The translations under genes and the position numbers were made by a program. A stretch of DNA of 64,000 nucleotides, from positions 496,898 to 560,897 of the forward strand of contig NZ_SJPS01000002.1 in NCBI RefSeq assembly GCF_007860015.1, read 5' to 3'. The first letter of the stretch is position 1. Every line of letters starts with the position of its first letter. This document shows, piece by piece, positions 27,427-36,863 of the stretch. The notes beneath the pieces were generated by a model, which was given only the letters and a program-made list of their open reading frames with translations, was not told the DNA's origin and ran no database searches. The stretch is from Bythopirellula polymerisocia (GTDB taxonomy: Bacteria > Planctomycetota > Planctomycetia > Pirellulales > Lacipirellulaceae).

Positions 27427-29226
27427 CTAGGGGCTCTTGATAAATGCTTTGATCACCTTAGCGGGGCGCTGGCCGAGATTGACAAGCTTATATGAGATGG
27501 CAGCTGCCGGAACGACAAAAGTTTCACCGAAATAGAATTGCTCAACCATGCCATGGTGAGTTGAGACTTCTATGCCAGTGCCATCGACCAACATGAGTAC
27601 TTGAACAGATCCGTCAGTTTGGCCAGTTACAGCTGTTTCAAATTCATAACGATGCACGTCGTAAAAATGATCGGGATGCGTCGGTAAGTGAACAAGACTC
27701 CAGTCCTCACCTTGGGCGATGACTTCGGGTCGGCTGAGCAATTGTCGCCGCGCTTCTTCCCCTTGCCGATCAAAATTTAGGTTTTCAAAAGCACGATTTA
27801 TATTTAACGGACGAGCAACGCCGTCGAGTCCCAACCTTAACCAATCATACATCTTGAAGGTGAAAATGTAGGGGGTCGCGCTAATCTCTAGGACAAGAAT
27901 GTTTTCTCCCGAGCAATGGATTGTGCCGTGAGGAATTAGTAGCAGGTCATGTTGGCGAGCTGGTACTGTATTGACGAATTCTTTCACATCAACTGGCGTT
28001 GAATCTCGGAAGCTACTTTCAAGTGCATTGTGAAACTCTTCAGAATTTATGTTCTGACGAAAACCCAAGTAGACTTCGGCACCAGGTTTGCAGTCGAGAA
28101 TATAGTAGGTCTCATCCTGAGTGAAGGGCTCGCCAAATTGTTCGAGGGCATACTCTGGGTAGGGATGGCATTGCAGGGAGAGATTTCCCCCGTCGAAAGT
28201 GTCGAGAAAATCGAAGCGAATGGGGAAATCGTAGCCAAACCGATCAGCACTTTCGCCAAGCACTTCCCGATGGCTATGGTACATCAACCAATCGAAGGAG
28301 ACTTCGATCTGAACCCGGCCATCTGTGAATGCCAATCCATTCTCTGGAGTGATAAGTTCGAATGACCAGGCATAGTTGGGTTCGTGCTGGGGTAACTGCG
28401 GGATGAGTTTCTTAAGCCACTGCCCCCCCCAAGGGCCTGCCTCAAACCACGGTCGTGCCCGAAATACATTGCGACTCATTCGAATGAGTGCCTCCCGCAA
28501 TCCGTTCCCAGAGACAAAGGTGGGTTCGCAGGGACGCTGGTCGTCGACAAACCAATCAATGCTGCCGATGATTGCCAACTTGTGACGATTGAGAACTTGC
28601 CAATCAACGAAGTAAAACTGCTTGTACTGCTCCTTGGGTGGAATGGGAGTCTGCAAGCCAAGATTGCAAACAGATCCGGCACGAGAGCGATACTGAAGTT
28701 CATTCTTGGGAAGATCCACATAGATCAAGGGGCTTTCCCATTCAACAAGTGCTGCCCCGCAACCGAAGAGGATCGTGATGGCTGATTCCGGATCGGGTTG
28801 AAAAGAACCTAGCCGGTCTGCGTCGAAGAAGTCCAGCATCTTGCCTGGAAATCGCTTGCCGAATAACGGGTCGTCACCACCGAGAAAAGGCTTCACCATC
28901 GCCTCAATGATGGCAGCCGGTTTCTGAGCTTGCGATACGTCGATCCAATTTACTTGGATTCCTTTCTCTGAAAGGGCTTCTTGGAGTTGCTCTCGAAATG
29001 ACTCCCAAAAAGTACCAACATAGCCGTCGATGCGGATTTGACTGTGGCCAGTCAACTTGTCAGCCAGGGAATCAAAACCGTGCCCCACTTTCTCGCCCTC
29101 CAGAGGAAAAGCCGGAAAAAGTCGATAAGCTTCTTCGGAACTACTACTTGGGTACAGGGGAGAAAGCAGTTGCTCGGACTTGCGAAACGAGACGGCTTTT
29201 TGCGTAGCTATCGTGGAGTTTGACAC
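27427..29226 (-). CDS. Class I mannose-6-phosphate isomerase-like protein with N-terminal extension
   Basis: A 599-residue protein whose C-terminal ~380 residues resemble type I phosphomannose isomerases: a WGGQWLKK segment near residue 260, LQCHPYPEYALEQFG with a metal-binding His near 348, the HDLLLIPHGTIHCSG cupin motif near 425, and a final cupin half. The N-terminal ~200 residues contain GYVGTFWESF and a mixed alpha/beta part of unknown function; long forms of this kind occur in several bacterial phyla. It is the first gene of the five-gene operon and is divergent from the GntR regulator. It may interconvert a hexose or hexose phosphate; the substrate is not certain. Confidence 0.7.
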   Translation of the reverse strand: MSNSTIATQKAVSFRKSEQLLSPLYPSSSSEEAYRLFPAFPLEGEKVGHGFDSLADKLTGHSQIRIDGYVGTFWESFREQLQEALSEKGIQVNWIDVSQAQKPAAIIEAMVKPFLGGDDPLFGKRFPGKMLDFFDADRLGSFQPDPESAITILFGCGAALVEWESPLIYVDLPKNELQYRSRAGSVCNLGLQTPIPPKEQYKQFYFVDWQVLNRHKLAIIGSIDWFVDDQRPCEPTFVSGNGLREALIRMSRNVFRARPWFEAGPWGGQWLKKLIPQLPQHEPNYAWSFELITPENGLAFTDGRVQIEVSFDWLMYHSHREVLGESADRFGYDFPIRFDFLDTFDGGNLSLQCHPYPEYALEQFGEPFTQDETYYILDCKPGAEVYLGFRQNINSEEFHNALESSFRDSTPVDVKEFVNTVPARQHDLLLIPHGTIHCSGENILVLEISATPYIFTFKMYDWLRLGLDGVARPLNINRAFENLNFDRQGEEARRQLLSRPEVIAQGEDWSLVHLPTHPDHFYDVHRYEFETAVTGQTDGSVQVLMLVDGTGIEVSTHHGMVEQFYFGETFVVPAAAISYKLVNLGQRPAKVIKAFIKSP

Positions 29227-29436
29227 GCTGTCTGATTTTCTTTCTGCAGACCCACGCTCGCAAGCGTGTTAATTGCCGGAGGAGACAAACTTCAAGATAC
29301 CAATTCATTACCAAGGTTCAATGCTTTTGGTCAGAAAAAAAGAGGCTAATCAACATTAAATAGATTGAATAATGCTGTGGCATATTGTAGTGTGGGGAGA
29401 GTGACTCCTCTTGCTTGATAAATAGCTTTTCATCGC
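29227..29436. promoter_or_regulatory. Divergent promoter region of the sugar operon and its regulator
   Basis: The 210 bases separate the minus-strand operon from the GntR/LacI-type regulator, so control sites for both should lie here. An inverted repeat CACGCT-cgca-AGCGTG at 29253-29268 is the best symmetric candidate, 27 bases upstream of the isomerase-like start. It also resembles a common dispersed hairpin, so operator function is only a guess. Confidence 0.4.
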
Positions 29437-30627
29437 GTGGAATCCCCAATGATCTCTTGGCTTGGCAATATCGACCCCAAGAAGCCGCGTTCAAAGCAGG
29501 TATATGAGGCCATCCGTGAACGGATTGAGGGAGGTGAACTTGCTTCAGGTGCCAAGCTCCCCACGGAACTCGAATTGATGCAGCATTTCGCTGTCTCACG
29601 CACGACTGTTTCGCGTGCATTGCGAGATCTGGAGTTGCAAGGATTTATCCGCCGCAGACGCGGTTCAGGCACCTACGTGAAAGAGATGGCTGATGCGAGC
29701 GAGCAATATGATCTAGCTTTCTTCGTGCCTTGGATGGAGTCGGGAGTTTCCTTGCCCTATGTGGAAGGTTTAATTCATCAAGGGCTGGCAGATTTAGCTT
29801 CTCGGCGACACTCCACGCTGATCCTCAAATGCCCTTCTGGAGAAGGAACGCTTAGGGAACGTGTCCTGAATACTGCTCGGTCGTTGATTGATTTACGTGT
29901 CAATGGCGTCTTTTTCTATCCCGCTGAGCTGCCCGGCGATCAAATGCAGCTCAACCGAGTTGTCGTAGATATGTTAGCCAATGCAGGTATCAGCGTGATC
30001 TTGATTGATAGAGACATCGCCTCATTCCCCAATCGCAGTGAATTCACACGAATTGGGTACGATAATCGTCGGGGTGGCTTCATTTTGACGGAACACTTGT
30101 TTGAGAAAGGATGTCGGCGAATCGCATTCGTCGGAATACCTGAGATCTCAACTGCGGTGGCCGATCGTTTGGCAGGTTATCATGAAGCTCATCGCATGAA
30201 TGGTATGAGTGTTGATCGTAATCTGGTACATATGGTCGACGAATATGAATTAACACGCTCCTTTTGTGATGAGCTGATGCGATACGCCAAGCCGGACGCT
30301 ATCATTAGTAAGATGGATCGGTTTGCTGCCCTGATAGGTCGACACTTGATCGAACAAGGTTTGCAGATTGGCCGTGACGTGAAGATGGCTGGATTTGATG
30401 ATGATCCCATAGCAGAGTTACTACCAGTATCTTTGACAACAATACGGCTCCCAATTCGCACTTTTGTTAAAGCAGCGTATGAAGCGATGTTGGACAATCT
30501 CACTGGAGCAGACAAGAGTGCTAGGCAGATCATCGTTGATACGGAGCTTGTGGTTCGCAATTCAACCGACTTAGAATTAGACTCTCCGCCAACGCTTGCT
30601 TTGGCGCATTCTACTTCCGCTAAGTAA
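29437..30627 (+). CDS. GntR-family regulator with LacI-type sensor domain
   Basis: A 396-residue repressor-type regulator. The winged-helix GntR domain spans about residues 14-84 (QVYEAIRERIEGGELASGAKL, VSRTTVSRALRDLELQGFI, RRGSGTYV). It is followed by a periplasmic-binding-protein fold of the LacI/AraR type with IDRDI, GGFILTEHLFEKGCRRIAFVG and the late GFDDDPIAELLPVSLTTIRLP motif. This architecture, as in AraR, usually binds a sugar and controls its catabolic genes. Divergence from the five-gene operon and co-direction with the kinase make that operon its likely target. Confidence 0.88.
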   Translation: MESPMISWLGNIDPKKPRSKQVYEAIRERIEGGELASGAKLPTELELMQHFAVSRTTVSRALRDLELQGFIRRRRGSGTYVKEMADASEQYDLAFFVPWMESGVSLPYVEGLIHQGLADLASRRHSTLILKCPSGEGTLRERVLNTARSLIDLRVNGVFFYPAELPGDQMQLNRVVVDMLANAGISVILIDRDIASFPNRSEFTRIGYDNRRGGFILTEHLFEKGCRRIAFVGIPEISTAVADRLAGYHEAHRMNGMSVDRNLVHMVDEYELTRSFCDELMRYAKPDAIISKMDRFAALIGRHLIEQGLQIGRDVKMAGFDDDPIAELLPVSLTTIRLPIRTFVKAAYEAMLDNLTGADKSARQIIVDTELVVRNSTDLELDSPPTLALAHSTSAK

Positions 30628-30673
30628 ACTTCCCCTTACCCAACACCGATCGTTACCAAGTGGACTCCTTGCC

Positions 30674-31687
30674 ATGAGCGAACAAATAGTCATAGGCATC
30701 GATGGAGGAGGGACTCGTCTGCGTGCGGCATTAGTCTCAGTCGAAGGTGAACTGCTCGGAATTGGTGAAGCCGGGTCGGGTAATTATCATGATGTAGGGG
30801 CGGATGAAGTGCGTCGCAACCTAGATACAGCTATTCAAAGCGCATGGAGTAATTCGCAGCTAGCGCTTCGGCAGGCCAACTCGATCTTTTTGGGACTGGG
30901 GAGCATTGTTACCCAGGAAGACCAAGAGACGATTCGGAAAATCGTACGTGAATTGTCTATTGTTCCTGAAGATGCCATAGGAGTTGACCACGATCTACGC
31001 GTGGCATTAATGGGTGGCTTGGCCGGTGAGGCAGGAATTGTCCTCATTGCTGGAACAGGTTCGTCGTGCTACGGCAGGGATGACCAGGGCAACAGTTGGC
31101 AGGCAGGTGGCTGGGGACCGATATTGGATGATCCGGGAAGTAGTTACTGGTTGGGTCGGCAAGCGATGGTGGCTGCAATACGGGACTACGACGGACGTGG
31201 CGAATCTACCTGCCTGCGTTCTCGCATTCTGGTAAAACTGGGCCTCTCGGCTATGCACCATATTCTCCGCAGAGTGGAGCTCGAAGGAATGACGCGTACT
31301 GAGATCGCTGCACTGGCCCGACTGGTGACGCAGTCTGCAGCAGAGGGAGACAGTGTCGCCTGCGGAATTCTTAAACGGGGGGCAGTTGAACTTGCTGCTA
31401 TGGTAGCAGCAGTAGTGGCAAGCCTCGAAAATTTGCAGTCTATGCAGCGGATCCCCGTGGTTGTGACTGGCGGACTGACGAATTCCGGAGATGTGTTCCT
31501 AGGACCCCTGACCGAAGCTTTGCATTGTCAGATGCCACAAGCCAAGCTAACGGAGTCGCTGCTGCCGCCTGTTTTGGGAGCAGCACTACTTGCCATCGAG
31601 TTGGCTGGCAGTTCGGTAACAACTAAGGTTTCAAGTCGACTCGTGGAAGCATACTCTGCCAAGAAAGAAGAATGTGCAGTCAACTGA
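30674..31687 (+). CDS. BadF/BadG-type ATPase, N-acetylglucosamine kinase-like
   Basis: A 337-residue ASKHA-fold kinase of the BadF/BadG/BcrA family, related to eukaryotic-type N-acetylglucosamine kinase. It has the phosphate-1 loop GIDGGGTRLRAAL (near residue 8), the GVDHDLRVALMGG segment with the catalytic Asp near 103, the adenosine loop IAGTGSSCYG near 126 and a VVTGGLTNSG loop near 270. I start at the ATG at 30674 because the fold begins at once; an overlapping upstream extension into the regulator is not plausible. It is 46 bases after the regulator gene and so likely co-transcribed. Substrate unproved. Confidence 0.8.
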   Translation: MSEQIVIGIDGGGTRLRAALVSVEGELLGIGEAGSGNYHDVGADEVRRNLDTAIQSAWSNSQLALRQANSIFLGLGSIVTQEDQETIRKIVRELSIVPEDAIGVDHDLRVALMGGLAGEAGIVLIAGTGSSCYGRDDQGNSWQAGGWGPILDDPGSSYWLGRQAMVAAIRDYDGRGESTCLRSRILVKLGLSAMHHILRRVELEGMTRTEIAALARLVTQSAAEGDSVACGILKRGAVELAAMVAAVVASLENLQSMQRIPVVVTGGLTNSGDVFLGPLTEALHCQMPQAKLTESLLPPVLGAALLAIELAGSSVTTKVSSRLVEAYSAKKEECAVN

Positions 31688-31767
31688 GCCATGCAGCCTC
31701 GGAGGAATCAGGCTTTTTCTGCTGATGGGCTCGTTCAGACCGAGTAGCGTACGCTGAAAGAAATGCC

Positions 31768-32682
31768 ATGCCGTTGGATTCAAGCTTTTCAACTCGCATT
31801 GCAACTCGCGAAGACGCCAAAGCCGTTCGGATGTTGCTTTCCGCGCCTCTTGAAACCTTCGAATATCTTTTAGTCGCTGAAAGCGGTGATCCGGTCCGAA
31901 TTGTGGCAGCAGGGGGATTGACCAGAAGTGAACGGCCCAAGCCACTAGTTGGTCCTGGCGTAACACTGCATGTGATCGAACCAGCTCGACGACAGGGAAT
32001 CGGCAGCGAGCTAATGAAAAGACTTGCCACACATGCCCTCCAACGTGGTGCCGAGGCAATCTATGCCACTCAGAAAGTGGCAAGTGATAGCCAGGAAAGA
32101 TCTGCTTGGGAAGCACTCGGGTTTTCCGTCTGCGAGACCGTCGAAAAACATGAATTGCCCCTGGACGAGTTTGTCCCGCAGCTGGCCCCATTGCTTGATC
32201 GAATGCGTCAACGTGGCAAAATCCCTGAATCTGCGAGAATCATCCCACTTTTTGAGGCCGATCTAGAAGAGGTTGCTCGTCTACACCTGGCGACGATGGG
32301 TGGTGATCCCACAAGTCTCATGCAGAAACTTCGTGGCGAAGTACCGGAATCGTTTTCGCCGCGTTACTCACGAGTCTTGCTAATCGACCAACAGATCAAA
32401 GGAGTCATTCTTGGACACCGTGTGTCGCGAGAGATTGTCCATGTCGACGCAAATATTGTCGCACCGAAAATCCGGGGGGGATGGGCAAATGTGTGGCTCA
32501 AACTCGAAGCAACTCAAGGTGCTATCCAGTGGGGCATCAAGAAATTTGTCTTCACAACCTTTGATCACTATACCGACACGCGCAGCTTTACCGACAGGTT
32601 GCAAGGGATCATGGTAGAAAAATTAGTTCTCATGTACTTGCCGCTCGCTGATTCGCAAGCGAAGTTCGCCGACGACGAATGA
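31768..32682 (+). CDS. GNAT-family N-acetyltransferase
   Basis: A 304-residue protein with two GNAT-like halves. The first has the acetyl-CoA-binding RRQGIGSELMKRL motif at about residues 74-86 and the EALGF ending near 116. The second (about 155-300) keeps the general fold but a degenerate pyrophosphate loop, so it may be structural. Substrate unknown. It lies 80 bases behind the BadF-type kinase and its last 53 bases overlap the 3' end of the convergent TPR/phosphodiesterase-like gene. Confidence 0.7.
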   Translation: MPLDSSFSTRIATREDAKAVRMLLSAPLETFEYLLVAESGDPVRIVAAGGLTRSERPKPLVGPGVTLHVIEPARRQGIGSELMKRLATHALQRGAEAIYATQKVASDSQERSAWEALGFSVCETVEKHELPLDEFVPQLAPLLDRMRQRGKIPESARIIPLFEADLEEVARLHLATMGGDPTSLMQKLRGEVPESFSPRYSRVLLIDQQIKGVILGHRVSREIVHVDANIVAPKIRGGWANVWLKLEATQGAIQWGIKKFVFTTFDHYTDTRSFTDRLQGIMVEKLVLMYLPLADSQAKFADDE

Positions 32683-34702
32683 CTTCTTTTCCCAACAACC
32701 GGCAGGCATTGGCTCGAACCGGATCTGCGAGCTGCAGTTGGTGCACTCGGGCCATCCAACGATAGGGAGCAGCAGCCATTGGATCGAGGGACGCCCAGTT
32801 TCGAAGGGCTCCAATTGCCTCGTTGGGTTTGTTGAGCAAGATCAATGCGATTGCCAGATGGTAGTGTGCCCTATCTAAAGTGCTAGACTGATCAATTGCA
32901 TCGAGGGCGTGCATCGCAGCCTCTTCAGGTTTACCCAGGTGGATTTTTACCGCTGCCAAGCCGTCGAGGGCTGAGGCTGTAGGTCCGTCGGATACGATCG
33001 ATTGCTCGAAGGCCTCCTGCGCTGCAGAAAAGTCGCGTTTCCGCAGGTGGACATTTCCTGCCAGGAGCATGGCGCCAGGAAATCGACTAATGCCACGCTG
33101 TGTACAAGCCAATTCATCCAAAGCCCGATCATAACGTCGATCTGCAAATTCGTTTGCCGCAGCAAGATAGTAGAGTTGTGGATTCTCAAATCCCCGGCAC
33201 ATGAGCAAATCGATTTCTTGGCGAGATGCTTCGAATCGCCGTGCTCGAAAGAGTGCTTCAGCGAGCAGAAAATGTGCCCTGTGAGAGTCGTAATGATCTT
33301 CCTTGAGATCATTTATGACATCGATTGACTTGTCAATTTGTCCAGCATCAAGGAGAGAGATTGCCCGATTCAATTCAGTCGTGCGGCGACATAGGTTTAC
33401 CGAGTTCTGGGCTGCGATGTCAAGAGGATCGACGTAACCCAACTCAATCAAATATTCCACGGCAAGATGGTAAACCTCTTCCTTAGGATTATCTTCTCTA
33501 TCTTCTTTCCACTCATTACTTTGAGGTGTGGTGTTGGTTGACTGAATGTCCCAAGTCTCGACAGATGAAGGAGTAAGTCCAGGCTCGAAACACTCCAGCA
33601 TGGGCCTACCACCCATATCCTCTCCATAGGGCAACCCGAACATGGTCAGAATTGTGGGGGCGATGTCGAGAAGATTCCGCGACATAGTTCTTGTGAGGCG
33701 AAGCACATTGGGGCCTTTGAAAACAGCCAACCCAGCATTTCGATTCATTGAGCCAAATGTCGCATGGTTATTATGTGCGCCAAGTACCGATGAAGTTGCA
33801 GCCTGTGGCCCAGTCGGAGAGATCACAAGTATGTATGTAGAGTCATCAACTTGCGACAATATTTGGCCGAGCAAGAGATCGTGGTGTTCATAGCAGCCGG
33901 AGATCAGATGTTTGCTCAGCTCGGGTCCTGTGGGCGAGAGACGCTCAAGTGAGTGCGCCAGCTCATGGCTACGGTGAAACCCAGGAAACACGCAGGCGGA
34001 AAAGTTCCAAGGCTGGACATCAAGGCACCAACGGATAGTGCGAAAGAGTGTCGCTGATTGGGCAAGTATATCGCGACAGGCGGCCTCCACGCGGGAATAC
34101 TCGCGAAGGCCGATTAATTGCGCGGGCAAGAGCTGACTGAGGGCGATTTCCTCGGCCTCTGATTGAGATACTCGCCGATCATCAAGGTGCGAAAAAGCCT
34201 CGCGAGGCAGTACGGTAGGCCCATCCTGTTGAGTGAGGAGTGGCGTAGACTCAGGAGACGCGAAGCGGTCTGAAACGAAAATACCAGTCAACGATTCGGC
34301 TGGATGCGAAACCGGCCAGCCAACGATGTGCGTCTGCAGGCCCGCGCGGTGAAGTATATTCCACAATGCACTCGTTGTTCGATTGTGTCGCGTGATTGGT
34401 TGAAGCTGGTCGCCATATACGTTAATGCACAAATCGTGGAGCACGCCGTGCTCGTGAGGATATTTTCCCGTGGCCAGAGATGTCCAGGCAGATCGCGCAA
34501 AGAGTGGGCGGGGTGTTGCAAGCTCCAGGCATGAACCGCGTTCGAGAAGCGATTGCAAGACGGGCAGTCGGCCATTTAAAAGTAGCGTTCTGAGGGTTTC
34601 AGGCTCTGCTCCGTCCCAACCGAGGAGCAACACACGATCAGCCAGCCTGCTGCCACTCATCGTATTGGTATCGTTCGGCGTTGATATTTCCAGAGGAACC
34701 AC
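32630..34702 (-). CDS. Alkaline-phosphatase-superfamily protein fused to TPR repeats
   Basis: A 690-residue fusion. The N-terminal ~390 residues resemble type I phosphodiesterase/nucleotide pyrophosphatases: LLLGWDGAEPETLR near 26, the nucleophile region ARSAWTSLATGKYPHEHG near 69, and a late GLAVFKGPNV segment. The metal-binding Asp-His of the usual SDHG motif is missing; the aligned stretch reads VISPTG. The Asp of the preceding D-x-x-H motif is also not apparent. The C-terminal ~250 residues are TPR repeats. It may be a non-catalytic or altered member. A start at MSGSRL (34660) is possible. There is no signal peptide, so it is probably cytoplasmic. Confidence 0.72.
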   Translation of the reverse strand: MVPLEISTPNDTNTMSGSRLADRVLLLGWDGAEPETLRTLLLNGRLPVLQSLLERGSCLELATPRPLFARSAWTSLATGKYPHEHGVLHDLCINVYGDQLQPITRHNRTTSALWNILHRAGLQTHIVGWPVSHPAESLTGIFVSDRFASPESTPLLTQQDGPTVLPREAFSHLDDRRVSQSEAEEIALSQLLPAQLIGLREYSRVEAACRDILAQSATLFRTIRWCLDVQPWNFSACVFPGFHRSHELAHSLERLSPTGPELSKHLISGCYEHHDLLLGQILSQVDDSTYILVISPTGPQAATSSVLGAHNNHATFGSMNRNAGLAVFKGPNVLRLTRTMSRNLLDIAPTILTMFGLPYGEDMGGRPMLECFEPGLTPSSVETWDIQSTNTTPQSNEWKEDREDNPKEEVYHLAVEYLIELGYVDPLDIAAQNSVNLCRRTTELNRAISLLDAGQIDKSIDVINDLKEDHYDSHRAHFLLAEALFRARRFEASRQEIDLLMCRGFENPQLYYLAAANEFADRRYDRALDELACTQRGISRFPGAMLLAGNVHLRKRDFSAAQEAFEQSIVSDGPTASALDGLAAVKIHLGKPEEAAMHALDAIDQSSTLDRAHYHLAIALILLNKPNEAIGALRNWASLDPMAAAPYRWMARVHQLQLADPVRANACRLLGKEVIRRRRTSLANQRAAST

Positions 34703-34735
34703 TCTGGCGATCTTCTCAAAAGTGGAGGGCGAAGT

Positions 34736-35851
34736 CTACGCCCGGCCACTTCCACGGGAAAATAGCTTGCGTCCCGCGAATCCGCTGACGAGGCACATGC
34801 CTCCTAGTGCCGACAAGAGCATCGAACCAGGCTCAGGCACTGTAGTCGCGTTTGCCACCGAGGGTCCAGCACCATAATTCGTTTGCCACAAATTCAGATC
34901 GCCTGGAGAAAGTGGATTATCTGAATTGCCTCTTTGCCAGATGAGAAAATCTTTACCGTCCACATCGTTGTCGCCATCGAAGTCGCCTGCCTGGCCCATT
35001 GGCGATCCGACGTCTCCAGCCTCAATTGACATTCCTTTGATGGACTCATAAGCCCAGCCAGTGACCGTCCCTGTAGCGTCAGCTTCATTGTCGATGCGAA
35101 TGCCGATCCAACCGTACCACCATTGATCGGGCATGTTGCCGTCGTTCAAGCCAAGTTTTCCGACATCATTCAAATCTGTGCGAACGCCAAGATAGCGTAC
35201 CTCGCCGTTGTTGCCAATAAAGTCATCGACGAGGGGAAACTCTGGTTGGGGACCAAAGGGTTCCGTAACTACTTTGCCATTTGCTGTATCGAATTGCCCC
35301 GCATCTTCGTCGATGAGGCGATTAGCGCGAATGGTTGTTCCTCCCCCAAGAAAATTTTCACCTTCTTGAAAATCCCAAAATGTGCCAGAGACAAGACTGT
35401 CCGCCCCTGTTGCCCCGATCATATCACCAGCTTTGAGACCTACGGCATAACCACCCTGGTCACCAAAGCTATTAGTGAATGCCAGGTACTGGGTATCTCC
35501 ATTGGCCTGGGAACCGTTGAGCGGAAAAGTACCGAAATTATTTATGGGCGCTGGGTTTGCCGCACTTGAGGCATCGTTCTTGTCAACTTGTAAATAATCC
35601 AAAATCGATCCACCCACGTCGATACGATCGTGATCGATCTGAAAATCAATCTGGCCATCCTGATTGAAATCGATGTTCACTTCCTGATTGATGCCAAAAG
35701 CTTGGGGAGTGGTGTGGGAAACCACCGCAGCTTCTGATTGCGATGCCAAAAAGCTGCTGGCACCACCCATGGCAGTCAAATAAAACCCGATCCGCCGATC
35801 AAGGACTGTTGGTTGTGCGTGTGCCCCACCGTGGCGATGATTATTTTCCAT
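34736..35851 (-). CDS. PEP-CTERM surface protein with dockerin-like repeat
   Basis: A 371-residue exported protein. The N-terminal signal ends near ASQSEA-AVV. A large beta-rich body has the motif VNIDFNQDGQIDFQIDHD, a Ca-binding-type Asp-rich turn, and ends near a dockerin-like stretch GDFDGDNDVDGKDFLIWQRG. The C-terminus VPEPGSMLLSALGG followed by a hydrophobic segment and basic tail is a PEP-CTERM exosortase signal. I choose the ATG at 35851 over 35905 because the signal peptide reads better. The next gene upstream is a paralogue sharing most of the body. Function unknown. Confidence 0.75.
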   Translation of the reverse strand: MENNHRHGGAHAQPTVLDRRIGFYLTAMGGASSFLASQSEAAVVSHTTPQAFGINQEVNIDFNQDGQIDFQIDHDRIDVGGSILDYLQVDKNDASSAANPAPINNFGTFPLNGSQANGDTQYLAFTNSFGDQGGYAVGLKAGDMIGATGADSLVSGTFWDFQEGENFLGGGTTIRANRLIDEDAGQFDTANGKVVTEPFGPQPEFPLVDDFIGNNGEVRYLGVRTDLNDVGKLGLNDGNMPDQWWYGWIGIRIDNEADATGTVTGWAYESIKGMSIEAGDVGSPMGQAGDFDGDNDVDGKDFLIWQRGNSDNPLSPGDLNLWQTNYGAGPSVANATTVPEPGSMLLSALGGMCLVSGFAGRKLFSRGSGRA

Positions 35852-35969
35852 GTCAGAAACTCGCAGACGATAATTGAGAAAACTAAACTTGAGAAGTTTA
35901 AGCAAAGCGGCGGCGGAACGAAAGTGCCATCTCTTGTTCCGCCGCGGTATTGTAGCGACTCAGGGAGGG

Positions 35970-36863
35970 TTACTTATTACGGCCACGCCTAATTCGGCCA
36001 AACAGGCGCCCACCAATCAAGGCCGCCGCGCCAAAAGCTGCAGTGATGATAGTCGTAGGCTCGGGAATAGTTCCAGCAGCAATAGCCATTCCAGGAATCG
36101 TCTCGTATCCGTATCCGACGACCGCTCCCGTAGCATCGGCATCGTTATCAATGCGAATGCCAATCCAGCCGTAATTGGTTTCACCGCTACTGGCGAAATC
36201 CATTCGTACACCGAGGTAGCGAACTTCGCCAGCCAAGCCCAGAAAGTTGGGACCATTGGTCGGTACCGCGATTTGCGCGGGAGTGAGCCCTCCCAATGTC
36301 ATGTCGACTTGACCGGCATCTTCATCGATCAGGCGGTTTGCTCGGATAGTTTCTCCGAGACTAGCAAAGTTGGCAGTCTCTTGAAAGTCCCAGGCAGTTG
36401 CCGGTCCGATCAAAGTACCTTGGCTTAAAGCAGACGGATAATCGCCCTGGATACCGGGGATTGCGTAAGCGGCAGTAATTGTGTTATTTGGCATGGTAGT
36501 CGAATTCAGTGGGAACGTACCAAACTCGTTGATAGGCAGCGGATTCTCACCTAGGCTTGCGCCATTGACATCGTTCTTGTCAATTTGCAAGTAGTCGACA
36601 ATGTTACCTCCCCCCAGATCAACCTGGTCATGATCAAGTTGAAAATCCACTTGGGAGTCGTTGTTGAAATCAATGTTGACGTTGCCGTTGATGCCAAAGG
36701 GTTGCACCGTGTTGTTGAAAACGACTGCCGCTTGTGCTTGAGATGAGAGTGCTGTTGCCATGGCCCCGCCAACAGCGAAGTAGGCGGCCAGCTTTCCGTT
36801 GAGTTGCGAATTCGTATCGCCGTCAACGGTGGTTGTTAGATCGTTACCAGTTGTCAGATTCAT
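35970..36863 (-). CDS. PEP-CTERM surface protein, paralogue of the neighbour
   Basis: A 297-residue exported protein sharing with the 34736-35851 gene the blocks VNIDFNNDSQVDFQLDHDQVD, VDYLQIDKND, ETIRANRLIDEDAGQ, GEVRYLGVR and YGWIGIRIDNDADATG, so the two arose by tandem duplication. It lacks the dockerin-like repeat. The tail IPEPTTIITAAFGAAALIGG plus an Arg-rich end is a PEP-CTERM signal. The ATG at 36863 is chosen because a strong GGGAGGTG lies 6 bases upstream; the more distal TTG would bury it. Function unknown, probably surface anchored. Confidence 0.78.
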   Translation of the reverse strand: MNLTTGNDLTTTVDGDTNSQLNGKLAAYFAVGGAMATALSSQAQAAVVFNNTVQPFGINGNVNIDFNNDSQVDFQLDHDQVDLGGGNIVDYLQIDKNDVNGASLGENPLPINEFGTFPLNSTTMPNNTITAAYAIPGIQGDYPSALSQGTLIGPATAWDFQETANFASLGETIRANRLIDEDAGQVDMTLGGLTPAQIAVPTNGPNFLGLAGEVRYLGVRMDFASSGETNYGWIGIRIDNDADATGAVVGYGYETIPGMAIAAGTIPEPTTIITAAFGAAALIGGRLFGRIRRGRNK

